Positions 8,671 to 18,744 are shown, counted from the first letter of the stretch. The stretch: 64,000 nucleotides of DNA from Streptomyces griseoluteus (GCF_004784465.1 NZ_SRRU01000005.1:372001-436000), one strand, 5' to 3'. Notes: a model not told the origin generated them from the letters alone. A program made the numbers and translations.

Positions 8671-9596
8671 GGGCTCGTCACCTCCGCCCCGTGCAGTTCC
8701 GCCTCGCGTCTGGCGATCGCCTCCCAGCGGGGCGGACGGGTGATGCCGGGGCCGGGCAGCAGGCGGGGAGCCGGCGCGCCGGCCGGGCCGTCCTCGTCGA
8801 TCTGGGCCAGCTCCTGCTCGACCTGGGCCGCGTCCTTCTCCTCCGCCATGCCGATCGGCCCCTGCATCCGGCCGTTCAGGAACTGCCGTACGACGGGCTC
8901 GTCGCTGGCCAGCAGCTTCTCGCGGGGCCCGAACATGACCAGCTCGCGCCGGAACAACAGCCCGATGTTGTCCGGGACCTGGCGGGCCGAGGCGATGTCG
9001 TGGGTGACGATCAGGAAGGTCGCGTCGATCTGTGCGTTGAGGTCGACGATGAGCTGGTTGAGGTAGGCCACGCGGACCGGGTCCAGGCCCGAGTCCGGCT
9101 CGTCGAACAGGATGATCTCCGGGTCGAGGACCAGGGCGCGGGCGAGTCCGGCCCGCTTGCGCATGCCGCCGGAGATCTCGCCGGGCAGCTTCCCCTCGGC
9201 GCCGAGCAGCCCGACCATGTCCATCTTCTCGAGGACGATCCGCCTGATCTCGCTCTCGGACTTACGGGTGTGCTCGCGCAGCGGGAAGGCGATGTTGTCG
9301 TAGAGGTTCATCGAGCCGAACAGCGCGCCGTCCTGGAACAGCACGCCGAACAGCTTCCGCACCTCGTACAGGTCGCGCTCGCGGAGCCTGGTGATGTCCC
9401 GGCCCTGGATCGTGATGGAGCCCCGATCCGGCTTCAGCAGCCCCACGAGCGTCTTGAGGAACACCGACTTGCCCGTCCCCGAGGGGCCGAGCATCACCGA
9501 GACCTCCCCGGCGGGCAGGGTCAGCGAGACGTCCTGCCAGATGACCTGGTGGCCGAAGGACTTGGTCAGCCCTTCCACACAGATCTCGACACCCAT
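8667..9596 (-). CDS. MCE-associated ABC transporter ATP-binding protein (MlaF/Mkl type)
   Basis: 309 aa ATPase. Walker A is GPSGTGKS (about residues 37-44), the signature is ISGGMRKRAGLARAL, and Walker B is IILFDEPDSGLDPV, with the DSGLDP form typical of Mla/Mce ATPases. A tail of about 60 residues after the nucleotide-binding domain includes the NGRMQGPIGM segment seen in this family. It is the first gene of the operon, with a GAAGGG ribosome site before the ATG. It supplies energy for lipid uptake through the two permeases. In mycobacteria one such ATPase is encoded apart from its mce operons; here it is linked. Confidence 0.95.
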   Translation of the reverse strand: MGVEICVEGLTKSFGHQVIWQDVSLTLPAGEVSVMLGPSGTGKSVFLKTLVGLLKPDRGSITIQGRDITRLRERDLYEVRKLFGVLFQDGALFGSMNLYDNIAFPLREHTRKSESEIRRIVLEKMDMVGLLGAEGKLPGEISGGMRKRAGLARALVLDPEIILFDEPDSGLDPVRVAYLNQLIVDLNAQIDATFLIVTHDIASARQVPDNIGLLFRRELVMFGPREKLLASDEPVVRQFLNGRMQGPIGMAEEKDAAQVEQELAQIDEDGPAGAPAPRLLPGPGITRPPRWEAIARREAELHGAEVTSP

Positions 9597-9656
9597 CCGG
9601 TCACACCCTTCGCCCGTGGAGCAGCTCCGACATCTGCTCTACGGGGAGGGAAGGGG

Positions 9657-9685
9657 CGTCCGTCGCTGCGGACGGGGATTTTTTT
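9657..9685 (+). terminator. Hairpin followed by seven T residues
   Basis: CGTCCG and CGGACG flank a six-base loop (9657-9674), then GGGGA and seven T (9679-9685). On the plus strand this looks like an intrinsic terminator, but no plus-strand gene ends here. It lies in the leader of the minus-strand mce operon, so it may instead be part of that promoter region. Confidence 0.35.
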
Positions 9686-9705
9686 ACGGCCGCGTGTACG
9701 GGGTG

Positions 9706-10809
9706 CTACGGCAGCGTCGGCGAAGGCGTGCGCGAAGGCGTCCCCAGGGTGGGGACGGAGAGCGGGGCGGCGGGGAGGACGGAGGCCGTGGGAAGCGACG
9801 GGACCGACGGGAGCGACGGGACGGCCGACTTCGTCGGCAGGTCCGGCACCGCGGTCGGCAGGTCCGGCGCGGCGGCCGTCAGGCCCGGCACCTCGGGCAC
9901 CTGGGGAACCCGCGGCACCGACAGCTTCGTGAGCGCGGACGCGGACACGTCGGGCAGGGACGGCACCTTCGGCATCCCCGGTGCCTCGGACCCCGGCAGC
10001 AGAGACGTTTCTCCGGTGAGTGAGGGCGTCCGGCCCCGGTCCCCCGGCGCCGAGGGGGAGGTGGCGAGCGTCCTAGGGGCGCGCCCCTGGCCCGTGGCCT
10101 CGCCGTCCAGGACCTGCGCGGGGCCGGACACGGCCGGCCACGGCGCCGGACCGTTCCCGTCTCCGCCCCCGCCGAGCGCGTACGGCAGCACGAACCCCGC
10201 CACCACCAGGGTCGCCGCCGTCGAGGTGACCGCGACCGCCTGCGCATGGCCGCCGCCGCGCAGCCGCCCGCGCCCGACCAGGAACAGCACCAGCCCGAGC
10301 GTCCCGGCCAGCGAGGCGCGCAGCGTCCGCCGGGCCCGGGCGAGCAGCGACTCGACGGTCCGGTAGCTGAGCCCCATCCGCACCGCGACCTGGCTCACGT
10401 CCAGGTCCTCGGACCTCAGCCGGAGCGCCTCCGCCTGCCGGGCGGGCAGCTCACCGCTGCGCACGGCGAGCCACTTGGCCTCGGCCCGGTCGCACACCGC
10501 CTCCTCGACGGGTACCGGGCCGGGCGCGACGAGTGTGGGGCGACTGCCCACCTCGGCCTCGCGGTTGACCTGCCGGTGCCGGTCGACGCACAGCCGCATC
10601 GTCACCGTCGTCAGCCAGGCGCCGAGCCGCTCGTCGTCCAGGTCCGGGCGCTCCGCGGCGCGCAGCATCGCCTCGTGCACGGCGTCCTCGGCGTCCTCCT
10701 GGCTCATGGATCGCCGCCGGGCCACCTTGAGCAGTTGCTCACGATGGCTCCACATGCGCTGCCAACGCTCGTCGGCGGCCGCTGTGTCCGCAGGCACGTC
10801 CGTCGCCAT
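9706..10809 (-). CDS. ECF-like sigma-70 family factor with transmembrane, proline-rich C-terminal extension
   Basis: 367 aa. Region 2 is recognisable at about residues 20-90 (AEDAVHEAMLRA, LGAWLTTVTMRLCVDRHRQ) and region 4 at about 130-180 (LPARQAEALRLR, then a helix-turn-helix with VAVRMGLSYRTVESLLARAR). A normal ECF factor would end there. Here a membrane segment follows (about 205-227, VTSTAATLVVAGFVLPYALGG), and about 140 residues rich in Pro, Ser and Thr with VPSLP-like repeats that would lie outside the membrane. Start chosen for the AAGGGG site eight bases upstream. No anti-sigma gene is adjacent, so the tail may sense envelope state directly; that is inference. Confidence 0.88.
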   Translation of the reverse strand: MATDVPADTAAADERWQRMWSHREQLLKVARRRSMSQEDAEDAVHEAMLRAAERPDLDDERLGAWLTTVTMRLCVDRHRQVNREAEVGSRPTLVAPGPVPVEEAVCDRAEAKWLAVRSGELPARQAEALRLRSEDLDVSQVAVRMGLSYRTVESLLARARRTLRASLAGTLGLVLFLVGRGRLRGGGHAQAVAVTSTAATLVVAGFVLPYALGGGGDGNGPAPWPAVSGPAQVLDGEATGQGRAPRTLATSPSAPGDRGRTPSLTGETSLLPGSEAPGMPKVPSLPDVSASALTKLSVPRVPQVPEVPGLTAAAPDLPTAVPDLPTKSAVPSLPSVPSLPTASVLPAAPLSVPTLGTPSRTPSPTLP

Positions 10810-10908
10810 GAGGGCCCCTTCGCACCACCCGCCGGTCCTGTACTTCCGACGGTGGCGACATTACCGCCGAGTAGTGGCAGTTGTGGAGGGGGCGGCGCCC
10901 CTCGTGTT

Positions 10909-11988
10909 CTAGCCGTGGCCGGTGGCCAGCTGCCCCGCGCCGGGCAGGACACCGCCGCCGGGCAGCGTGAGGGTCGGTCCGGGGACCGGAACCAGCGGCG
11001 TCCCGGACGCCTTCGGGAGACCGGCCGTGGGGGACGGGCCGGGAGCGGGTGGGGTGGGCGGCGCCGTCGGCGTGCGCGAGGGACCAGGGGCCGGCTTCCG
11101 GTCGTCCGACGGCTTCGACGGCGAAGGCTTCGACGGCGAGGGCTTCGACGGCGAGGGCTTCGGCTTCTTCGGGCCGGACGGCTCCGGCCGGTCCGAGGGG
11201 GATCCGCCGGACGCGTCCGGCACCACGCGATGCCCGGTCAGGTAGTACGCGTACCAGGCCTTGACGGTGTGCAGATAGGCGTCCGAGTGGTTGTAGCCGA
11301 GGATCGCCCGGTCCAGATCGGCGGGGTTCGACAGGTTCCGGCCGCCCGCGCACAGGTAGCGGCCGGCGGCGAGCGCCGCGTCGTAGACGTTGTTCGGATC
11401 CCTGCGTCCGTCGCCGTTGCCGTCCGCTCCCCAGCGGGCCCAGGTGGACGGGATGAACTGCATCGGGCCGACCGCGCGGTCGTACACCGCGTCCCCGTCG
11501 TACGCGCCGCCGTCGGTGTCCGCGACGGCGGCGAAGGCGCCACCCGTCAGGCGCGGGCCGAGGATGGGCGTCACGGTCGTACCGTCCCGGGTCACCCGGC
11601 CGCCCCGTGCCTGTCCGGACTCCACCTGCCCGATCGCGGCGAGCAGTTGCCAGCGCAGCCGGCAGCCCGGCGCACTGCGCGCCAGCTCCGCCTCGGCGCG
11701 CCGGTACGCGGCGAACACGCTCGCGGGCAGGGCACCGCCGCCGCCCGTCGCCTCCTGTGCCGGGCGGCCCTCCTTCCGCGTCCGCAGCGGGGGCAGGCCG
11801 GTGCGGTACGGGGTGTCCCCCGACACGGTGGGGCCGTGCTCGGCCGGTGCCGTGCTCCGCGCGGGCTGCGCGGCCTCGGCCGAGACCGCTCGCGGCGCCT
11901 GCGACGCGGTCAGCACGGCCATCGCCAGCGCCGCTGTCGCCGTAGCCCTGGCGCCCTTCAGTGCTCCCTTGAGTGCACGCGCTGTCAC
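10909..11988 (-). CDS. Secreted lytic transglycosylase
   Basis: 359 aa from a GTG at 11988 with a strong GGAGGGG site; a longer frame upstream lacks a signal sequence. The N-terminus is a signal peptide (ATATAALAMAVLTASQAPRAVSA). The SLT-type catalytic domain (about residues 95-245) has LLAAIGQVESGQ with the expected catalytic Glu, then VGPMQFIPSTWARWG and ILGYNHSDAYLHTV. The C-terminal 110 residues are low complexity, with a PSKPS block repeated four times. It should cleave peptidoglycan outside the cell. It follows the membrane-anchored sigma gene on the same strand, possibly a functional link. Confidence 0.9.
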   Translation of the reverse strand: MTARALKGALKGARATATAALAMAVLTASQAPRAVSAEAAQPARSTAPAEHGPTVSGDTPYRTGLPPLRTRKEGRPAQEATGGGGALPASVFAAYRRAEAELARSAPGCRLRWQLLAAIGQVESGQARGGRVTRDGTTVTPILGPRLTGGAFAAVADTDGGAYDGDAVYDRAVGPMQFIPSTWARWGADGNGDGRRDPNNVYDAALAAGRYLCAGGRNLSNPADLDRAILGYNHSDAYLHTVKAWYAYYLTGHRVVPDASGGSPSDRPEPSGPKKPKPSPSKPSPSKPSPSKPSDDRKPAPGPSRTPTAPPTPPAPGPSPTAGLPKASGTPLVPVPGPTLTLPGGGVLPGAGQLATGHG

Positions 11989-12189
11989 TGTGCAGTCCCC
12001 TCCCTGGGCGAGTCCGTCGTCTGCTCTACGCGGCCGGAGGGCTGGTCCGTCGCACGGAAGCGGCGGAATCGGGCGGGCGCTCCTGAGGGAGCGGGCACGG
12101 TGGCCGCGAAGGACGGCTGGTCCACCGGGAGTCCGGCGATGCGGGTGCGCCACCTCACCGCCACCGACGTGGTGTTCGCCTGTGACCCG

Positions 12190-12627
12190 TCACAGCGTCC
12201 ACCAGCAATACAGCCGCAGCCCAGCGGCATGAGCACGCCTGGCCAGACCGGCCAGTGCCTCCACGACCCCCGTGGCCGTCGCGGCATCGAGTCCGGTCGC
12301 CGAGCCGGACGCCACCCATGCCTCGGCCGCACGCACGGCGTCCTCCGCCGAGACGGAGACCAGGGCGTCGCGCAGGGTGTCCGACACGGTCAGCACGAAG
12401 GGGCTGTCCACCTCGGCGGACGACAGCAACTGCCCGACCCGCGGCCGCGCGCCGGCCTCTTCATGACTGCACCCCGTCATGACGGCTTCGAGCCCGACGA
12501 TGGCATCGACCGGGTCGACGTCCTTGAGGAAGACCACGTCCAGCCCGACACGCGCCGGACCACCACCCTCGATCACGGCGAGCGCGGACACGTCATCGGC
12601 GGCGGAGAAGTAATCAGCGTCCGGCAC
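12190..12627 (-). CDS. Conserved hypothetical protein
   Basis: 145 aa, starting at a GTG. No signal peptide, membrane segment or motif is recognised. The protein is acidic and alanine-rich, with a SAEVDSPFVLTVSDTLRDALVSVSAEDAVRAAEAW stretch (residues about 70-105) that looks helical and cytoplasmic. CAGAAT stands six bases before the start, so the message may be leaderless. The codon pattern is typical of the genome, so it is probably a real gene. The function is unknown. Confidence 0.7.
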   Translation of the reverse strand: MPDADYFSAADDVSALAVIEGGGPARVGLDVVFLKDVDPVDAIVGLEAVMTGCSHEEAGARPRVGQLLSSAEVDSPFVLTVSDTLRDALVSVSAEDAVRAAEAWVASGSATGLDAATATGVVEALAGLARRAHAAGLRLYCWWTL

Positions 12628-12668
12628 ACGCGGATTCTGACATGATCACCGCCAATTGCCCTCACCGC

Positions 12669-13709
12669 TCACGCCGACTCCCGCACCACCAGCTCCGGCT
12701 CGAAGATCAGCGACGCAGGCTCACTCCGCACCCCCCGGACATGCTCGTCCAGGAGCTGCGCCATCGCCGCGGCCATCTCCTCCACCGGTTGCCGCACGGT
12801 GGTCAGGGGTGGGCGGCAGCTCAGGGCCGCGCTGGAGTCGTCGAAGCCGACCACCGCGACGTCGTCCGGGACGCGGCGGCCGTGTTCGCGCAGGACCTGG
12901 CAGGCGCCCTGGGCCATGAGGTCGTTGGCGGCGAACACGCCGTCCAGGCCGGGGTGTTCGGCCAGCAGGGCGGCCATCGCGGACGCACCCGTGTCGAGGG
13001 TGAAGCCCCCCTCGGCGACCGGGACGCACGGATACCCCCGGCGGGCCATCGTGTCGCGGAACCCGGCGAGCCGCTCCCGGCTGGCGGCGACGTCGAGGGG
13101 GCCGGTGACGGTGCCGATGCGGCGGCAGCCGCGCGCCAGGAGGTGTTCGGCCGCGAGGGCCGCCCCGTCCCGGTGGGCGAGGTCGACATAGCTGAGGGGG
13201 ACGGGGCGGGAGGGGCGGGCGAAGAGGACGGCGGGGAGGCCGGCGTCGGCGAGGAGGGCGGGCAGTGGGTCGTCGGCGTGGGTGGAGACGACGAGGGCGC
13301 CGTCGGCACTGCCCTGGCGCAGGTCGGTCAGCACCTGGCGGCGGGTGTCCGCGGACTCGGCGAACATCAGGAGCGGGTGCATGGAGCGCGGGCGGAGGTA
13401 CCCGACGACACCGCTGACCACCCGCCCGAAGAAGGGGTCGGCGAACACGCGCGTCGCGACCGCGTTGTGCACCTCCTCCGGGGTGTCCCCCGCACCCGAC
13501 ACCACCAGGGCCACCGTCTGGCTGCGCCGGGTCACCAGCGAGCGGGCGGCCCGGTTGGGCGCGTATCCCGTCCGCTCGACGGCCCGGCGCACCGTCTCCT
13601 GGATGGCGGGGTCGACGTTGCGGACGCCGTTGATGACCCGCGAGACGGTCGCGCGGGAGACTCCCGCCTCCTGCGCGACGTCCTCCAGCGTGGGGGCGTC
13701 TCTGCTCAT
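12669..13709 (-). CDS. LacI family transcriptional regulator
   Basis: 346 aa. The N-terminal helix-turn-helix (TLEDVAQEAGVSRATVSRVI, residues 7-26) is followed by the hinge helix (NRAARSLVTRRS) and a periplasmic-binding-like sensor domain with the family end region (GFDDSSAALSCRPPLTTVRQP). TAGGGT lies six bases before the ATG, a leaderless arrangement. It stands just downstream of the secreted hydrolase and DUF1996 genes, and a LacI-type palindrome lies upstream of that pair. It probably represses them until a sugar ligand binds; the ligand is unknown. Confidence 0.93.
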   Translation of the reverse strand: MSRDAPTLEDVAQEAGVSRATVSRVINGVRNVDPAIQETVRRAVERTGYAPNRAARSLVTRRSQTVALVVSGAGDTPEEVHNAVATRVFADPFFGRVVSGVVGYLRPRSMHPLLMFAESADTRRQVLTDLRQGSADGALVVSTHADDPLPALLADAGLPAVLFARPSRPVPLSYVDLAHRDGAALAAEHLLARGCRRIGTVTGPLDVAASRERLAGFRDTMARRGYPCVPVAEGGFTLDTGASAMAALLAEHPGLDGVFAANDLMAQGACQVLREHGRRVPDDVAVVGFDDSSAALSCRPPLTTVRQPVEEMAAAMAQLLDEHVRGVRSEPASLIFEPELVVRESA

Positions 13710-13770
13710 CTCGGCACCCTAGCGGCCCTCCCGCGTGCCGGGACAGAGTGCTCCTGGCCCGTCGGCCGGT

Positions 13771-15507
13771 TCAGCCGTAGACCCCGAACTCGTAGAGCGA
13801 GTACCCCCAACCGGTGCCCCGCGCGGTCCCGTTGACCCGCACATAGCGCCCTGCCCCGGAGACGTCGAGGTCGTCGACGCCGCCGTTGCCGTCGGTGACG
13901 GCGCGGACGGTGGTCCAGTTCTGCCCGTCGTCCGAGGTCTGCACGGTGTAGGCCCGCGCGTAGGACGTCTCCCACACCAACTGCACGTGCCGGAAGGAGG
14001 TGCGGGTGCCGAGGTCGACGCGGAGCCACTGGGGGTCGCTCCAGTCGCTGGCCCATCGGGTGGCGAGGTTGCCGTCCACGGCGCCCGCGGCCGTGCAGGG
14101 GCAGTCCCCGCCGCCCGTCTGGGCCGAGGAGGCGGTCGCCGGCTTGCCCCGGGCGAGGTTCGTCCCCGACGGGACGGGCGGCACCACCCGGAAGGACCGG
14201 GTCTCGACGCCCACGTTGCCCTTGCCGTCCTTGGCCTTCACATAGATCTTCCAGACCCCCGGCCGGTCCGGCGCCGTGACCCGCAGCCGGCCCCCGCCCA
14301 GGTTGGTCGCGGGCAGCGTGACGAGCTGCTTGCTCTGGTCGATGTAGTTGCTGTTGTCCTGCACCTCGTACGTGATCGGGTCGCCGTCGGGATCGGTGAC
14401 CTTGACCGCGAGGGTGAGGTCACCGCCCGCCGGAACCTTGGCCGCGTCGCCCTCGATGCTCAGGTCGGAGATGACCGGCGGGGTGTTGTCCCGCGAGGTG
14501 TCCGCTCCGTACGCCCGCTTCACGGCGTAGTACGACAGCCGCTTCTCCCCGGCGGGCAGCAGGTTGAACCAGATGCCGCCGAAGTCGTACTCGGTGCCGT
14601 AGTGGAACATCGTGGCGCCGAGCGCGACACCCCGGTGCCCGGTGACGCAGTTCCAGGCCCGCGTGTACCCGTCGGCCTTGGCCCGGTCGGTGGGCTCGGC
14701 GGGGACGCCGTTCGCGTCGTCGGGCACCTCCCACTCCCCGGCCGGACCGGTCTCGGTCACGATGTAGGGCTTGGTGTAACCGCCCTGTTCCCAGGCCGCC
14801 TTGACGTCGCACACCGCGTTGTAGGCGTTGACGGCGTAGAGGTCGAGGTCGGGCGCGTTCTTCTTGTAGTACGGCCAGGCGCCGGTCCACGCGTCGGTGG
14901 AGGTGACCGGGTGGTTGGGGTCGACGGCGTGGATCTTCTTGGTGATGTCGTTGACGAGCGTGGTGTACGCGTCCCGCTGGCGCTCCAGCTCGGCGCCGCT
15001 GTAGCAGTTCTGCAGGCCGAGCACGGACTCGTTGCCGACGTTCCACATCAGGACGCCGGGGTTGTCCTTGTAGGTGGCCGCCCACTGCGGGAACTCGGTG
15101 AGCACCTGGTTCTTGTAGGCGGTGTCCGTCAGGTAGTTCACGCAGCCGCCGCTGCCGGGGCCACCTCCCGGCTGCAGCCAGAACCCGGCGATCACTTTGA
15201 TGCCCTGGGCCGCGGCGGCGTCGAAGAGCGGTTTGCTGGAGGCGTCGGTGCCCCAGGTGCGGACGGTGTTGACGCCCATCGACTTCAGGTCGGGCAGGTA
15301 GCGCGATGCGTCGGCGGTGGACGGCCCCCAGGTGAGGCCCTTGATCTGGTACGGGCTGCCGTCGACGGTCAGTTGCCAGTTGGCCTGCGAGCCGGTGACC
15401 CTGACGACGGAGCCGGCGGCGTGCGCGGGCGGGGCGGGCAGCGCGACGAGGGCTCCGGCGGCGAGCAGGCCCGCCGTGAGAGGTGCCGTGACACGGGATG
15501 CGGTCAT
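13771..15507 (-). CDS. Secreted glycoside hydrolase with C-terminal discoidin (F5/8) carbohydrate-binding domain
   Basis: 578 aa from the ATG at 15507; the frame extends upstream but the signal peptide begins here (TAGLLAAGALVALPAPPAHA). The catalytic TIM-barrel region spans about residues 40-350. NVGNES (Glu160) fits the clan A acid/base and VTETGP (Glu252) the nucleophile. An Ig-like domain with DPDGDP follows (about 355-450), then a discoidin/CBM32-like domain (about 455-578, NLARGKPATASS, ending YSLYEFGVYG). The protein should act on an extracellular polysaccharide. The family (GH2-like or GH5-like) and substrate are not assigned. It lies 88 bp after the DUF1996 gene, probably one transcript. 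Confidence 0.85.
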   Translation of the reverse strand: MTASRVTAPLTAGLLAAGALVALPAPPAHAAGSVVRVTGSQANWQLTVDGSPYQIKGLTWGPSTADASRYLPDLKSMGVNTVRTWGTDASSKPLFDAAAAQGIKVIAGFWLQPGGGPGSGGCVNYLTDTAYKNQVLTEFPQWAATYKDNPGVLMWNVGNESVLGLQNCYSGAELERQRDAYTTLVNDITKKIHAVDPNHPVTSTDAWTGAWPYYKKNAPDLDLYAVNAYNAVCDVKAAWEQGGYTKPYIVTETGPAGEWEVPDDANGVPAEPTDRAKADGYTRAWNCVTGHRGVALGATMFHYGTEYDFGGIWFNLLPAGEKRLSYYAVKRAYGADTSRDNTPPVISDLSIEGDAAKVPAGGDLTLAVKVTDPDGDPITYEVQDNSNYIDQSKQLVTLPATNLGGGRLRVTAPDRPGVWKIYVKAKDGKGNVGVETRSFRVVPPVPSGTNLARGKPATASSAQTGGGDCPCTAAGAVDGNLATRWASDWSDPQWLRVDLGTRTSFRHVQLVWETSYARAYTVQTSDDGQNWTTVRAVTDGNGGVDDLDVSGAGRYVRVNGTARGTGWGYSLYEFGVYG

Positions 15508-15595
15508 GAGTGTCCGTCCGGTGTGCGGGTGGGGGGATGGAGCCGGGGTCCCGCCGGCCGGGCCGTGTACCGGCCGGCGGGAGAGGTGCACGGAC

Positions 15596-16663
15596 TCAGG
15601 GGAGCCGGTAGTTCGCGTCGAGGGCGGCGCCCGCCTCGGGGTGCGTCTGGTCGTAGCCCCGGGCGTCGCACTGGAGGGCACCGACGACGCAGTGGTCCAC
15701 GAGCGCCTTCAGGGTCGGCGCGTCCCACGCGTTGAAGAAGTCGTAGTGGAACGAGTAGCCCGCCCCGCTCGACAGCTTGACCTGGCTCATGTCCCCGTTG
15801 ACCGGGAAGGCCATCTTGAACTCGATCATCGGCAGGGCGACGGGGTGGTCGTCCGGGCAGATGTTGTTGTTCGTGCCGGGGTTGACCACCGGGTACGCCA
15901 TGTGGCTCTGGTGGTTCGGGGTATCCAGGTACTTGCCGTCCCAGCAACTGGGCGCCTGGAAGCGGATGTTGAGCTGGACGTCGGCCCGGTTCGGGCACTG
16001 GGCGGGGATGTCGGTGTTGAAGTAGCTGTCACCGCACTCCCAGCCCTCCACGAAACCGCGGTGGGCGCGGAACTCGGCCGCCGACTGCATCGGGCTGCCG
16101 ACGACGAAGCGCAGCCCCTTCGGGAAGGGCCGCACGCTGGTGTAGTCGGTGACGCCCGCCTTGTAGTAGATGGTCTGCGGGCCGACCGGCAGCACCGGTG
16201 TACCGCCCTTGAGCAGGGTCGGCATCCAGTAGGCCGACTTGTCGCCGGGGGCCTTGCAGGTGGTGCCGCCCGCGTCGAGCGAGGCGGTGGTGCTGGCCGC
16301 GTTCGTGGTGGTGTTGCCCATGAACGTGTGGTCGTGCGACTTGCCCGGCTGGCCCGGGTAGACGATCGGGTCGTCGGGGCGGGTGTGGGTCACCGAGCAG
16401 TTCGCCTGGAACTCGTGGAAGTAGCGGTGCGGCGGCTCGGCCTTGGAGGGGACGACCCCGGTCACCGGCGGGTTCGCCGGGATGTACCCGTCGCCGTCCG
16501 GGTCCTCCGGCGAGGACTGCGTGGAGACGGGCATCGCATGAGCCGCGTGGACCGGCCCTGCCGCGGGGTCGGCGCTCACCGCCACGCCGGCCAGGCCGAG
16601 CGAGGTGAGGACCAGTGCGCTGGACACCAGTAATCCTGAGACGATCTTCGATCTCCGTGCCAT
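15596..16663 (-). CDS. Secreted DUF1996 domain protein (contains a TTA codon)
   Basis: 355 aa from the ATG at 16663, preceded by AGGAGG at five-base spacing. The signal peptide spans about residues 1-32. The rest is a DUF1996 domain, recognised by HEFQANCSVTHTRPDDPIVYPG, GKSHDHTFMGN, and NNNICPDDHPVALPMIEF. DUF1996 is found in secreted fungal and actinobacterial proteins and its activity is not established. Codon 11 is TTA (16631-16633), the leucine codon read by the developmentally regulated bldA tRNA. It is the first gene of a probable operon with the glycoside hydrolase, under the palindrome at 16781. Confidence 0.88.
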   Translation of the reverse strand: MARRSKIVSGLLVSSALVLTSLGLAGVAVSADPAAGPVHAAHAMPVSTQSSPEDPDGDGYIPANPPVTGVVPSKAEPPHRYFHEFQANCSVTHTRPDDPIVYPGQPGKSHDHTFMGNTTTNAASTTASLDAGGTTCKAPGDKSAYWMPTLLKGGTPVLPVGPQTIYYKAGVTDYTSVRPFPKGLRFVVGSPMQSAAEFRAHRGFVEGWECGDSYFNTDIPAQCPNRADVQLNIRFQAPSCWDGKYLDTPNHQSHMAYPVVNPGTNNNICPDDHPVALPMIEFKMAFPVNGDMSQVKLSSGAGYSFHYDFFNAWDAPTLKALVDHCVVGALQCDARGYDQTHPEAGAALDANYRLP

Positions 16664-16780
16664 GGAGACCTCCTGCCACGTCGATGGGGACGGTGGGGGT
16701 CGGGCGGCCGGGACCGGCGAGGGGGACGACGCCGTCCGCGACCGTCCGCGTGACGGTCCATCACATAAGCCGTGGAATCC

Positions 16781-16796
16781 GGGAGAGCGCTCTCCC
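16781..16796. promoter_or_regulatory. LacI-type operator palindrome
   Basis: GGGAGAGCGCTCTCCC is a perfect 16-bp palindrome with the central CG-containing form used by LacI-family repressors; the cellobiose regulator CebR uses a related TGGGAGCGCTCCCA. It lies 118 bp upstream of the DUF1996 start, with a LacI gene a few kilobases downstream in the same group. Confidence 0.75.
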
Positions 16797-16873
16797 GTCG
16801 TGGAGTGTTGTGGCGGTCGCGCGGGGGTGTCAAGGGAGGCGGCGGAAACCGGTGCGCCCGCACAGACGCCGAA

Positions 16874-16905
16874 GGGCGGCACCCCCCGTGAGGGAGGTGC
16901 CGCCC
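16874..16905 (-). terminator. groEL2 terminator hairpin
   Basis: GGGCGGCACC pairs with GGTGCCGCCC across a 12-base centre that can pair further. It begins 28 bases past the groEL stop codon and separates groEL from the DUF1996 operon. There is no T run, as is usual in Streptomyces. Confidence 0.8.
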
Positions 16906-16932
16906 TGGCGAAGGACGGTTGATCCGCGAGGA

Positions 16933-18663
<1,731 letters not shown>

Positions 18664-18682
18664 TCACCGACCCGGTCCTTCG

Positions 18683-18709
18683 TTGTCACTCTCACCTTCA
18701 GAGTGCTAA
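18683..18709. promoter_or_regulatory. CIRCE-like element, gene-proximal copy
   Basis: TTGTCACTC, nine bases, then GAGTGCTAA. The right arm is perfect and the left arm differs at two positions from the consensus TTAGCACTC. It lies just downstream of the predicted -10 of groEL2. Confidence 0.75.
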
Positions 18710-18714
18710 CGCAA

Positions 18715-18743
18715 TGATTAGCACTCACCCAGGGCGAGTGCAA
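18715..18743 (-). promoter_or_regulatory. groEL2 promoter
   Basis: On the minus strand TTGCAC (18738-18743) and TAATCA (18715-18720) are separated by 17 bp, a good vegetative promoter. Both elements lie within CIRCE arms, so HrcA binding would block polymerase. Confidence 0.75.
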
Positions 18744-18744
18744 G
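18718..18744. promoter_or_regulatory. CIRCE element, promoter-overlapping copy
   Basis: TTAGCACTC, nine bases, then GAGTGCAAG. The left arm is perfect and the right arm has two changes. It is eight bases from the other copy, and their inner arms also form an inverted pair. HrcA is the known ligand of CIRCE in Streptomyces. Confidence 0.8.

Noticed and set aside
11989-12189. Possible c-di-AMP riboswitch before the lytic transglycosylase
   Set aside because: Such riboswitches precede some Streptomyces wall hydrolases, but the conserved core could not be found in this 200-bp leader.
12179-12194. Palindrome CTGTGACCCGTCACAG as a possible Crp site
   Set aside because: The arms are spaced by four bases, not six, and it overlaps the 3' end of a gene, so it does not fit the Crp motif.
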